Positions 7,884 through 13,966 are shown, numbered from the stretch's first letter. The stretch is DNA of 13,966 nucleotides from a candidate division CSSED10-310 bacterium (GCA_016932295.1 JAFGDC010000506.1:1-13966), one strand, 5' to 3'. The notes: generated from the letters alone by a model not told the origin. Numbers and translations are program-made.

Positions 7884-8881
7884 GGGTTGGTTCCCCGGGA
7901 TACCAATTCCGCGACCCGCGACCTGGCATGCTTCATGGCGGCGATGATTCCCATGGGACCGGTGGCGGTGCCGGCGGCCGTAAACCGGCTGTTGCCCTCT
8001 GACGGAGCGATGAATCCGAATTGGTCCAGGGAAGCGCCGGTCGCCTCGAGCAATCCATCCGGTAACGATCCGGGACGGATACCCGTGGACAGAACTGCCA
8101 GGTCGAATCGTTCACTTCGCCTTTTCACGCCCTTGTCATCCCAGTGTATCGACAGGCCGTCGTCATCCCTCGATATGCCGCCGGGCATCCCCTGCACCAG
8201 CACCTCACGGCGCGCCACGGCCAATTCTCGAAGTGTCCTGGACAACGCCTGCAGATCGATGTGGAACAAGCGCACGCGCAGCGCCGGCCGGCGGTGCAGC
8301 AGTAGATTGGCCAACCGCAGGGCGTATGCGCAGCAGACCTGCGAGCACCATGGAGCGTTGAGCCGACGGTTGCGGCTTCCGACGCACTGGATGAAGGCCA
8401 CTGAGGCTGCCTCTTCTCCGTCCGGCCGCGCGGGTATATCCCGCTCGAGAAGAATGGATTCCAGCTCGAAAGCCGTGATGACACCGGGTAGCCTCCCGTA
8501 GCCGTAACGCGGCTCGCATTCGCCGTTCCCTACTTGAAACCCGCCTGCCCAAACCAACTGCGCAACCTCCACGACCATTTCATCCCGGCCGGTGTTCAAG
8601 CGGATCTCGAGGCCGTCATCGCCGGCTGTCACCCGCGCGATCTCCGTGCCGGCGTGCATCGTGATGCCCGGGTGCGCGAGGGCTTCGGCAACGGCCTTGT
8701 CGGCATGGCATACACCGCAGTACCGGCAGGAATCATCCGCCTTGCAGCAGTAGTCCACGGTCTTTCCGCCGGGCTGCGTAGCGCGATCCACCAGCATAAC
8801 CCGGCGGCCGCGGCGGGTGAACTCCAGTGCCGCCGCCAATCCGGCTGGTCCCGCCCCGGCCACCAGTACATCGGGTTTCAT
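7880..8881 (-). CDS. HdrA/QmoA-like FAD iron-sulfur protein
   Basis: 333 aa, cytoplasmic. GAGPAG at 9-14 and QPGGK at 36-40 mark an FAD-binding fold. C166 (in CVGSR) followed by C179, C183 and C184 (WCSQVCC) reproduces the diagnostic HdrA cluster motif. A second cysteine group at residues 45-58 (CC, then C52, C55, C58) is a candidate extra iron-sulfur site. STGIRPG near 266 and the AGTATGPMGI region near 307 are typical late elements of the two-dinucleotide-binding fold. At half the length of methanogen HdrA (about 650 aa), with no ferredoxin domain, it corresponds to QmoA or the short HdrA of sHdr systems. GGAGAG lies upstream of the ATG. Its ATG overlaps the hdrB stop by 4 bp, and its stop overlaps the next gene by 4 bp. 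It is likely the core flavin subunit linking HdrB/HdrC to the second flavoprotein. Confidence 0.88.
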   Translation of the reverse strand: MKPDVLVAGAGPAGLAAALEFTRRGRRVMLVDRATQPGGKTVDYCCKADDSCRYCGVCHADKAVAEALAHPGITMHAGTEIARVTAGDDGLEIRLNTGRDEMVVEVAQLVWAGGFQVGNGECEPRYGYGRLPGVITAFELESILLERDIPARPDGEEAASVAFIQCVGSRNRRLNAPWCSQVCCAYALRLANLLLHRRPALRVRLFHIDLQALSRTLRELAVARREVLVQGMPGGISRDDDGLSIHWDDKGVKRRSERFDLAVLSTGIRPGSLPDGLLEATGASLDQFGFIAPSEGNSRFTAAGTATGPMGIIAAMKHARSRVAELVSRGTNP

Positions 8882-9777
8882 GGGCGGTACTCTCCAGGTC
8901 CGCCCGCCGCCAGCATGGCAAGCAGGCTTCTGGTTTTCACTCGATTCATGTTGAAACCAAGCGCGTTGGGGTCCATTCCCATGGCCAGGCCGAGCAACTG
9001 TGGATAATAGAGCGCCGGCAGGTTGTACTCGGTTTCGAAATGAGCCTCGATGCTCCGTTGGTTGTCATCGTAGATGACCGCGCAGAAGGGGCAAATCAGG
9101 CAGATGGCATGGGCGCCGGCAGCCTTGACGCTGGCCAGCTTGTCTCTCGCCATGGCGTAGGTCAGCACCTTGTCCATCACCAGGAGCGCGCCGCCGCAAC
9201 AGTGTTGAGTCCCGGAGAGAAACACCGGACTCGCCCCGGCCGCCTCGATCAGCTCGTCCAGGGTCACCGGCGCTTCCACCTGGTCGAATCCGCCGTGTAT
9301 CACGGCCGGTTTCAGGTAGTGGCAGCCGTAGTGGGGGGCGATGCGGAGCGGACTGAGATCAGCACACACCGCTCCTTTGATTCGTTCCAGGCCGATATCC
9401 TCGTGGAGAATCCTGCTGAAGTGCTTGACTTCCACGGTCCCGTGGTACACCCTGCCGATTTTTTCCAGTCGCCGGTTGATCCGTCCGCGCAGTTCTTCAT
9501 CGCCGCGCAGCAGGTGGTTGGCCTCCGCCAGCATGCCGGTGCATGCGCTGCACAGCACGCAGACATCGACCCCCTGCTCCTCGGCCAGCGCCAGGTTACG
9601 GGCGCACATGGTGAGCGCCAGGTCGCGTTCGATGCCCTTGATGGGGAAGCCGCAGCAGGAAAAATCGTTGATATCGACGAATCCGATACCCAGCCGTGCG
9701 CCCACCAGCCGTGCCGCCATCTCGTAGTTACGGCCGCGGGCAGGCACAGTACATCCCAGGAACAATGCGAACCTCAT
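8878..9777 (-). CDS. hdrB: Heterodisulfide reductase subunit B-like protein (two CCG domains)
   Basis: 299 aa, close to the usual HdrB length. Both cysteine-rich CCG motifs look complete: C9, C41-C42, C73/C76/C79, and C152, C193-C194, C226/C229/C232. In methanogen HdrB these residues bind the two noncubane [4Fe-4S] clusters that split the heterodisulfide, so this copy looks catalytically able to reduce a disulfide or oxidise a dithiol. The physiological disulfide is not CoM-S-S-CoB unless the organism makes it; a protein-bound lipoamide from the divergent operon is a candidate (inference). The start is fixed by AGGAGGA five bases before ATG. It overlaps hdrC and the following flavoprotein gene by 4 bp each. 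No membrane segments are seen. Confidence 0.9.
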   Translation of the reverse strand: MRFALFLGCTVPARGRNYEMAARLVGARLGIGFVDINDFSCCGFPIKGIERDLALTMCARNLALAEEQGVDVCVLCSACTGMLAEANHLLRGDEELRGRINRRLEKIGRVYHGTVEVKHFSRILHEDIGLERIKGAVCADLSPLRIAPHYGCHYLKPAVIHGGFDQVEAPVTLDELIEAAGASPVFLSGTQHCCGGALLVMDKVLTYAMARDKLASVKAAGAHAICLICPFCAVIYDDNQRSIEAHFETEYNLPALYYPQLLGLAMGMDPNALGFNMNRVKTRSLLAMLAAGGPGEYRP

Positions 9778-10295
9778 TCTTCCTCCTGGATGATGTCCCG
9801 CAATCGGCCGATCTCCTCAGCCGTCATTTGGATGGGCGGCAGTCCGGACTTGATGCGCTTCTTGTTGTCGAATTCACCTATTTCGTAGAGCCGCCCCATG
9901 GCCATCAGGAGTTCCCGCTGTTGATCATAGGCCTTCGGATAGTAACCCGCGCGGGTCGCCATGGTGCGCAACGCGGTCATCAAATCGGTGATGCGGACTC
10001 CCTGTGGGCAGCGCTCCTGGCAGGTGTAACAGGTGGAGCAGAGCCAGATTGCCTCCGTTTCCAGTACCTGCCGACGCAGACCCAACAGCACCATGCGGAT
10101 GATCCGCCGTGGATTGTACCGTTCACTCACGCCGTAGACGGGGCAGCCGGCGGCGCAGGCGCCGCACGAAACGCAACACAGCAGTTCAGCCCCTCCCGGT
10201 TCCCGGACAACCTCCCGGGCGAAGCCTGGATCCGCATCATCCAGGTCGATTCCCGGTTCCTGCTCCAGGTTGTTTTCCCGCTCGTCGTCGGCCAT
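9774..10295 (-). CDS. hdrC: Heterodisulfide reductase subunit C-like ferredoxin protein
   Basis: 173 aa from ATG at 10295; a GTG at 10304 in the same frame would add three residues. Neither start has a well-placed Shine-Dalgarno (GGGAG lies only two bases before the ATG). Two CX2CX2CX3CP motifs, CVSCGACAAGC at 41-51 and CSTCYTCQERC at 86-96, bind two [4Fe-4S] clusters, as in HdrC, where they carry electrons from HdrA to HdrB. A helical C-terminal part follows. There is no transmembrane segment, so this is a soluble HdrC and not a QmoC/HdrE-type membrane fusion. It is the first gene of the leftward operon, and its stop overlaps the hdrB start by 4 bp. Confidence 0.9.
   Translation of the reverse strand: MADDERENNLEQEPGIDLDDADPGFAREVVREPGGAELLCCVSCGACAAGCPVYGVSERYNPRRIIRMVLLGLRRQVLETEAIWLCSTCYTCQERCPQGVRITDLMTALRTMATRAGYYPKAYDQQRELLMAMGRLYEIGEFDNKKRIKSGLPPIQMTAEEIGRLRDIIQEEE
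9780..9787 (-). promoter_or_regulatory. Ribosome binding site of hdrB
   Basis: AGGAGGA on the minus strand, inside the end of hdrC and about five bases before the hdrB ATG. It supports both the start choice and strong re-initiation at the ATGA overlap. Confidence 0.75.
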
Positions 10296-10582
10296 CTCTC
10301 CCACTCGTCTCGATGGTTGCCGATAGTAACCTTACGCCGGGTCGGCGGCTGTTTCCACTTATCCGTTGGGGTCAAATAAGCCTTTGAAGATAAAAGAAAG
10401 AGGACAGCATAGTAGCGCCCTTTGACGGGGAACGCAACCATTGACACGAGTGTGCGGATCAGCCTCCATCCTCTGTTTCCAGACACCGATGATCGTTCAT
10501 TCGGTTCGCCGCCCTGCCCGGGTTTCCCCTGTCTTCGTCATGCCCTGCCATCAACCATGGTTTCCCGGTGATTGAAGCCAAC

Positions 10583-10612
10583 TTGGAGGAGGGAAAGGGA
10601 AGGTGGTATAAC
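10583..10612 (+). promoter_or_regulatory. Candidate sigma70-type promoter of the lipoyl-protein operon
   Basis: TTGGAG (10583-10588), an 18-base spacer, then TATAAC (10607-10612), which matches the -10 consensus at five of six places; the -35 is weak. It would give a leader of roughly 80 bases before the GcvH-like gene. This was predicted by eye only. Confidence 0.3.
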
Positions 10613-10618
10613 TATACC
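10605..10618. repeat. Perfect short inverted repeat overlapping the candidate -10
   Basis: GGTATA-AC-TATACC is a perfect 6-bp inverted repeat with a 2-base centre. It overlies the candidate -10 element, where a dimeric repressor could block transcription. It could also be chance. Confidence 0.4.
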
Positions 10619-10658
10619 GCTCTCGGCTGGAGTGTGTGAAGGAGCGTCACGGCGCGAC

Positions 10659-10682
10659 CCGCCGCGTCCACTCTCGCGGCGG
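10659..10682 (+). promoter_or_regulatory. Strong 5'-UTR hairpin before the GcvH-like gene
   Basis: CCGCCGCG (10659-10666) and CGCGGCGG (10675-10682) pair perfectly over 8 bp, all G-C, around an 8-base loop. The stem ends eight bases before the AAGGAG ribosome site. It has no U-tract, so it is not an ordinary terminator. It may protect the mRNA or influence translation start. No known riboswitch class was recognised. Confidence 0.5.
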
Positions 10683-10690
10683 AATACGGA

Positions 10691-10696
10691 AAGGAG
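10691..10696 (+). promoter_or_regulatory. Ribosome binding site of the GcvH-like gene
   Basis: AAGGAG with a five-base spacer before the ATG at 10702. It rules out the longer in-frame GTG start at 10636. Confidence 0.75.
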
Positions 10697-10701
10697 CAAT
10701 C

Positions 10702-11136
10702 ATGGCCACCTACAGGGAGTATTCATTTCCGGACGACCTCTATTATCACAAGGATCACACCTGGGTGCGGCCGGCGGCGGACGGCACCGTCACTATCGGC
10801 ATGAACGAGTTTTACGTTAAAGGCGCCGGTGACACCACCTATATCGATTTACCCTTCGAGGGTGACGAGGTGAGCGCCGGCGAGACCATCGGCAAGCTTC
10901 AGTCGGTGAAGTGGGTGGGGAATCTGGTGGCCCCGCTCAGCGGGGAGATCCTGTCGGTCAACGAAGCGCTGGAGGATGACAGTACGCTGGTGAATACAGA
11001 CCCTTACGGTGACGGCTGGATTCTCACGATGACGCCGGCTGATCTGGACGGCGAGTTGGCTGGATTGATGCACGGAAGCGGTTTGCGTGAATGGATCGAG
11101 GCGGAGATCACCAGGTTGGATGCGGAGACCTTGTGA
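10702..11136 (+). CDS. GcvH-like lipoyl carrier protein (candidate Hdr-associated lipoate-binding protein)
   Basis: 144 aa. The fold follows glycine-cleavage H protein throughout: KDHTWVR (17-23), then IGMNEF, the hairpin QSVKW with the lipoyl-accepting lysine at K70, APLSGEI, VNEAL and LVNTDPYGDGW. Yet residues conserved in true GcvH differ: ESVKA is QSVKW, the DVYAPVSG segment is NLVAPLSG, and the TDYAQ segment is MNEFYVK. No gcvT, gcvP or lipoyl ligase gene is in the window. GcvH-like lipoate-binding proteins (LbpA) are known partners of Hdr-like complexes in sulfur-oxidising bacteria, and this one heads an operon divergent from hdrCBA. A role as a dithiol/disulfide carrier for the Hdr complex is therefore favoured over glycine cleavage (inference). 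The start is set by AAGGAG at 10691. The next gene starts 40 bases after its stop, probably in one operon. Confidence 0.88.
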   Translation: MATYREYSFPDDLYYHKDHTWVRPAADGTVTIGMNEFYVKGAGDTTYIDLPFEGDEVSAGETIGKLQSVKWVGNLVAPLSGEILSVNEALEDDSTLVNTDPYGDGWILTMTPADLDGELAGLMHGSGLREWIEAEITRLDAETL

Positions 11137-11176
11137 CCGGCGGTGACCGGTGCAGCCTGTGGTCGGGGAGGAGCGC

Positions 11177-12628
11177 ATGAACAAGCGAACCAGCGGCCTG
11201 AGTGAGGTCGTGCTCGCCGGATTGAGGGAGATCGTGGGGAACCGTTGCCGGACGAGCACGGCGGAGCTGTATGTGTATGGTTTTGACGGCGGCATCCACC
11301 ATCGCTCCCCGGATGCGGTGGTGCAGCCGGTGAGCAGCGCGGAAGTGTCAGCCTTGTTGAAGCTGGCCGGCCTGCATGGCGTTCCGGTGGTGCCGCGGGG
11401 AGCCGGGAGCGCCTTGTGCGGGCATTCGGTGCCGGTGGACGGCGGCATCGTACTGGACATGCAGCGGATGAACGCCATCAAGGAGATCCGTGTCCCCGAC
11501 CTGTATTGCGTGGTGGAGCCGGGAGTGGTGCACCAGCGTCTCAATGAAGCGCTCAAACCTCACCGGTTCTTCATCCCGGGTCCCGCCTCCAGCGAGGTGG
11601 CCACCCTGGGGGGCATGACAGCATGCAATTCCTCGGGCGCCAAGGCCGCCAAATACGGCGCCACGCGCGATTATGTGCTGGGCATGGAGGTGGTGCTGGC
11701 CAACGGTGACATCATCCGGGTCGGTTCCAGGACATTGAAGGGTTCGTCGGGGTATCAACTGGAAAAATTGTTCGTGGGCATGGAGGGGACCCTGGGGGTG
11801 ATAACGGAGATCACCCTGCGGCTCGCGCCGCTGCCTGAAACCCGCGCCGCGGTGGTGGCTTATTTCACCGAAATCGCCGCCTCGGGCCGGTGCGTCGCCG
11901 ATATCATTGCCCACCCCATTCTGCCCGAACAATTGGAACTTATGAACCGGACTTGCATCCAGGCGGTCAACAAGGCCGCCGGCTTGGGGCTCCAGGAATG
12001 CGGAGCGATACTGCTCATCGAACTGGGAGGGCATCCGGCGCAGGTCAAAGACCAGGTGGAGATCGTCAAGCGAGTCGCCACTGCCGCGGGCGCCTTCAAA
12101 CTGGATTATACGGATGAGGAACAGCGCATCGAGGCGTTATGGCAGGGTCGCAAACAGATGATCCCGTCACTCTCGTCGCTCCATCCGGACTATGTCACCG
12201 TCATGCTGGCGGACGACATGGCGGTACCCATCAGCAGGGTGCCGGAGGCGGTCGTCGAATTCGAGCGTATTGCGGCGCAATATGACATCATCATTCCTCC
12301 CTACGGCCATGCCGCCGATGGCAATCTCCATACCAAGGTGCTGATGGACCCCACCAATCCCGACCACTGGCGACAGGCGGAAAAAGCCGTCGCGGAAATA
12401 TACGATGCGGTGCTTGCCATGGGTGGCACGGTTACCGGTGAACACGGTGTGGCCATCACCAAGGCACAGTATTTCCTGAAAGAGCGCGCCAGCGCGCTGG
12501 ACGCCATGAAAGCGGTGAAAGCCGCCCTGGATCCTCAGAATATTCTGAATCCCCATAAACTGTTCCAATGGGAGCATGGCTTCCTGCATTACCTGCGCTA
12601 CCCGGTGGAGGTCGACCATGGCGCATGA
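11177..12628 (+). CDS. glcD: GlcD-type FAD-linked 2-hydroxyacid dehydrogenase (D-lactate/glycolate)
   Basis: 483 aa, the usual GlcD length. The N-terminal FAD-binding domain (PCMH type) shows PRGAGSALCGHSVP at 73-86, PGPASSEVATLGGM at 134-147 and GMEGTLGVIT at 201-210. The C-terminal domain has YGHAADGNLH at 377-386, whose H378 and H385 resemble the metal ligands of this family, GEHG at 421-424, and the family end motif DPQNILNPHKLF. It should oxidise a 2-hydroxyacid to the 2-oxoacid and pass electrons to the adjacent iron-sulfur subunit. With a LarA homologue downstream, D-lactate is the best guess, but glycolate or 2-hydroxyglutarate cannot be excluded. The start was chosen because GGGGAGGAG lies just before this ATG. 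Its 3' end overlaps the next gene by 11 bp. The gene symbol denotes the family, not a proven substrate. Confidence 0.9.
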   Translation: MNKRTSGLSEVVLAGLREIVGNRCRTSTAELYVYGFDGGIHHRSPDAVVQPVSSAEVSALLKLAGLHGVPVVPRGAGSALCGHSVPVDGGIVLDMQRMNAIKEIRVPDLYCVVEPGVVHQRLNEALKPHRFFIPGPASSEVATLGGMTACNSSGAKAAKYGATRDYVLGMEVVLANGDIIRVGSRTLKGSSGYQLEKLFVGMEGTLGVITEITLRLAPLPETRAAVVAYFTEIAASGRCVADIIAHPILPEQLELMNRTCIQAVNKAAGLGLQECGAILLIELGGHPAQVKDQVEIVKRVATAAGAFKLDYTDEEQRIEALWQGRKQMIPSLSSLHPDYVTVMLADDMAVPISRVPEAVVEFERIAAQYDIIIPPYGHAADGNLHTKVLMDPTNPDHWRQAEKAVAEIYDAVLAMGGTVTGEHGVAITKAQYFLKERASALDAMKAVKAALDPQNILNPHKLFQWEHGFLHYLRYPVEVDHGA

Positions 12629-13697
12629 GGACCTGCTGGCGGTATGGCAGAAGGAACTGATGACCTGCACGTTGTGTGGGTATTGCAAGAATGTTTGCCC
12701 GACATTTCTGGATGTGGGATGGGATTCCGAGTCCGCCCGGGCGAGGAATCTGCTCGCCTACGGCCTGTTGACCGGGGAGATAGGGGTAGACGAGTCGGTG
12801 GCGGCGGCGCTGTTTGACTGCACGCAGTGCGGTGACTGCACCAGACGCTGCCCCTCCGATGTGCGCACCAGGGAAATCGTCCAGGCGGCCCGTGCCGTGC
12901 TGGTCCGCGAACACCTGGATCCCGCGGCCGCGGGGATCATGAGCGAAGGGGTGTGCCGCACAGGGAATATCTTCGGTGACGAGACGGTGGTGACTCCTTC
13001 CGCGACGGGTACCGCGTTCGTCTTCATCGGCTGTCAGTTCCTCTCACGACCGAACCAGACCAAGAAGTTCCTGAAGCTGCTGGAACGTATCGGTGTGAAC
13101 CCCCTGACCGGTGAGGAGACCTGCTGTGGTTTCCCGCTTGCGGTGCTGGGGTACAGGGAACAGTTCGCGGCGCAGCGGGAACGGCTGCGGCGACTGGTGG
13201 GTGACCGGGATCAGGTCATCACCTTCTGTCCCACCTGCAACGCCTTCCTCAAGGAGGAATACGGCCTGCCGGTGAAGCATATCACCCAGATCGTGGCGGA
13301 GCGGTTGGACGGACTGACCTTCAAGCCCCTGAATGTGGTCGCCGCCTATCATGACCCCTGTGATCTGGCCAGGGGTTCCGGAGTGGTGAAGGAGCCGCGC
13401 GCCATCATGCGGGCGATTGGAGTGGAACTGCGCGAACTGCCCTGCAACGGCGAGCAGACGCGTTGTTGCGGCGGCGGGGGCGGATTGCTGATGTCCAACC
13501 CGGAGTTGTCGGACCGCCTGGCGGTGAGCCGGGTGAAGCAGGCGCTGGCCACCGGCGCTGAACTGCTCATCACTTCCTGCGCCACCTGCGAACAGACCTT
13601 GAAGCGCGGCGCTCAACTGGCCGCCGGGCAGGGACTCGGAACCATCTCGGTGCGCCAATTGCCGGACCTGGTCTGGAAGGCGCTCGACAGGCAATGA
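12618..13697 (+). CDS. glcF: GlcF/HdrD-like iron-sulfur subunit with CCG domains
   Basis: 359 aa, somewhat shorter than Escherichia coli GlcF. Two ferredoxin motifs, C17-X2-C20-X2-C23-X3-C27 and C68-X2-C71-X2-C74-X3-C78, bind two [4Fe-4S] clusters. Two cysteine-rich CCG domains follow: C139, C169-C170 (TCCGFP), C204/C207, then C248 (HDPCDLARG), C283-C284 (RCCGGGGG) and C321/C324. This is the HdrC-HdrB order fused into one chain, as in GlcF, HdrD and lactate dehydrogenase iron-sulfur subunits. It should accept electrons from the GlcD-type flavoprotein. No membrane segment is visible, so the final acceptor is open (menaquinone, the Hdr complex, or a thiol/disulfide). GGAGG six bases before ATG 12618 fixes the start, overlapping the end of glcD by 11 bp; the longer in-frame start at 12576 lacks such a site. 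Confidence 0.9.
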   Translation: MAHEDLLAVWQKELMTCTLCGYCKNVCPTFLDVGWDSESARARNLLAYGLLTGEIGVDESVAAALFDCTQCGDCTRRCPSDVRTREIVQAARAVLVREHLDPAAAGIMSEGVCRTGNIFGDETVVTPSATGTAFVFIGCQFLSRPNQTKKFLKLLERIGVNPLTGEETCCGFPLAVLGYREQFAAQRERLRRLVGDRDQVITFCPTCNAFLKEEYGLPVKHITQIVAERLDGLTFKPLNVVAAYHDPCDLARGSGVVKEPRAIMRAIGVELRELPCNGEQTRCCGGGGGLLMSNPELSDRLAVSRVKQALATGAELLITSCATCEQTLKRGAQLAAGQGLGTISVRQLPDLVWKALDRQ

Positions 13698-13698
13698 C

Positions 13699-13703
13699 GG
13701 AGG
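13699..13703 (+). promoter_or_regulatory. Ribosome binding site deciding the LarA-like start
   Basis: GGAGG, five bases before ATG 13709. An in-frame ATG at 13694 overlaps the previous stop as ATGA, so a start five codons earlier is the alternative. Confidence 0.65.
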
Positions 13704-13708
13704 CCGCC

Positions 13709-13966
13709 ATGCGCATTGCCGTGCCGTACGGTCAGGAATATATTCCGGTGGAGGTACCGGCACCGCGACTGGCGCAGGTGGTTACCGCCAACGATGTCGA
13801 GGTCGGAGATCCCGCCAAAACCATTGATAACGCCCTCCGGCAACCGTTGAATGCGCCTCCCTTCGATGCATTCATGGCAGGCGGCGGCCATCTGCTGGTG
13901 ATCGTCAACGATGCCACCAGGCCGACCCCGACCGCGGCGGTCCTCAGTCATATCCGGTCCCGGCTC
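13709..13966 (+). CDS. larA: LarA-family (nickel-dependent lactate racemase-like) protein, 3' end outside window
   Basis: The first 86 residues are visible, and the frame is open to the window end. The opening MRIAVPYGQEYIPVEVP and the segment HLLVIVNDATRPTPT (about 61-75) match the N-terminal domain of LarA-family proteins, where the TRPxP loop belongs to the active-site region. The residues that hold the nickel-pincer cofactor lie further on and cannot be checked. LarA racemises lactate using a nickel-pincer nucleotide made by LarB, LarC and LarE, none of which is visible here. Related LarAH proteins act on other 2-hydroxyacids. It starts 11 bases after the stop of the GlcF-like gene, clearly in the same operon, which supports a 2-hydroxyacid substrate for the GlcD/GlcF pair. 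Confidence 0.8.
   Translation, partial: MRIAVPYGQEYIPVEVPAPRLAQVVTANDVEVGDPAKTIDNALRQPLNAPPFDAFMAGGGHLLVIVNDATRPTPTAAVLSHIRSRL

Larger units (their letters stand above)
10296..10701. other. Divergent intergenic regulatory region between the Hdr operon and the lipoyl-protein operon
   Basis: About 400 bp separate two divergently transcribed operons, and no coding sequence is convincing here. The part nearest hdrC (10320-10410) is more AT-rich than its surroundings and may hold the leftward promoter. TTGACC on the minus strand (10370-10375) has no good -10 partner. The right half holds a candidate rightward promoter (10583-10612), a palindrome (10605-10618) and a hairpin (10659-10682), listed separately. 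Shared regulation of both operons is plausible but no known operator was recognised. Confidence 0.6.

Noticed and set aside
6828..8501. Long plus-strand open frame opposite the Hdr flavoprotein genes
   Set aside because: It is antisense to two well-supported flavoprotein genes, shows no recognisable motif, and has the composition of a shadow frame in GC-rich DNA. The same applies to the other long antisense frames at 8827-9888 and 5376-6254.
10323..10375. Leftward promoter from TTGACC (10370-10375) and TACTAT (10323-10328) on the minus strand
   Set aside because: The two elements are about 41 bases apart, far too long for one promoter, and neither has a proper partner.
10441..10469. TTGACA at 10441-10446 as a -35 element
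   Set aside because: No acceptable -10 hexamer lies 16-18 bases downstream.
10636..10701. Longer GTG start for the GcvH-like gene
   Set aside because: The extension runs through the GC hairpin and its residues do not look like the family; AAGGAG sits correctly before ATG 10702.
10702..11136. GcvH as part of the glycine cleavage system
   Set aside because: No gcvT, gcvP or lpd is adjacent, the lipoyl hairpin differs from true GcvH, and the gene sits opposite an hdrCBA operon.
1..13966. CRISPR arrays, tRNA/rRNA genes, IS elements, prophage or defence genes
   Set aside because: No regularly spaced direct repeats, cloverleaf-like sequences, transposases or terminal inverted repeats were seen on either strand.

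Overview
The window is a GC-rich, gene-dense stretch of bacterial chromosome. It is dominated by iron-sulfur flavoenzymes that point to an anaerobic or redox-versatile heterotroph. Hdr-type proteins, a GlcD/GlcF 2-hydroxyacid dehydrogenase and a LarA homologue together fit Desulfobacterota, Acidobacteriota or similar anaerobic lineages, but nothing here fixes the taxon. No rRNA, tRNA, CRISPR array, IS element or phage gene was seen.

Left part (1-4900): the 3' end of a very large exported-type protein. It has four EPN-type repeats of about 116 residues, two discoidin-like beta-sandwich regions, a fifth PPC-like unit and two tandem VWA domains, each with a MIDAS motif. Its start lies outside the window. 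After it comes a frameshifted, truncated remnant of a nucleotidyltransferase related to ANT(2'')-type enzymes.

Middle part (4899-10304, all minus strand): a radical SAM protein with a SPASM/twitch-like C-terminus lies furthest left. To its right is a four-gene operon transcribed leftward, hdrC - hdrB - HdrA/QmoA-like flavoprotein - HdrA/QmoB-like flavoprotein with ferredoxin and MvhD domains. The three junctions between these four genes all overlap by 4 bp (ATGA), so they are probably translated together as one complex.

Right part (10702-13966, plus strand): a divergent operon encodes a GcvH-like lipoyl carrier protein, a GlcD-type FAD-linked 2-hydroxyacid (lactate/glycolate) dehydrogenase, its GlcF/HdrD-like iron-sulfur partner, and the start of a LarA-type (lactate racemase family) protein cut by the window end. 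The two operons face away from each other across about 400 bp, which contains a candidate promoter with a palindromic -10 region and a strong 5'-UTR hairpin before the lipoyl-protein gene.

Working model (inference): LarA interconverts or recognises lactate-type 2-hydroxyacids. GlcD/GlcF oxidises one enantiomer. The Hdr complex, which has both cysteine-rich CCG sites in HdrB, exchanges electrons with a disulfide, for which the obvious local candidate is the lipoyl group on the GcvH-like protein. No glycine-cleavage gene and no sulfur-oxidation gene is visible, so the arrangement resembles but does not match the known sHdr-LbpA sulfur-oxidation system. It is the most interesting thing in the window.
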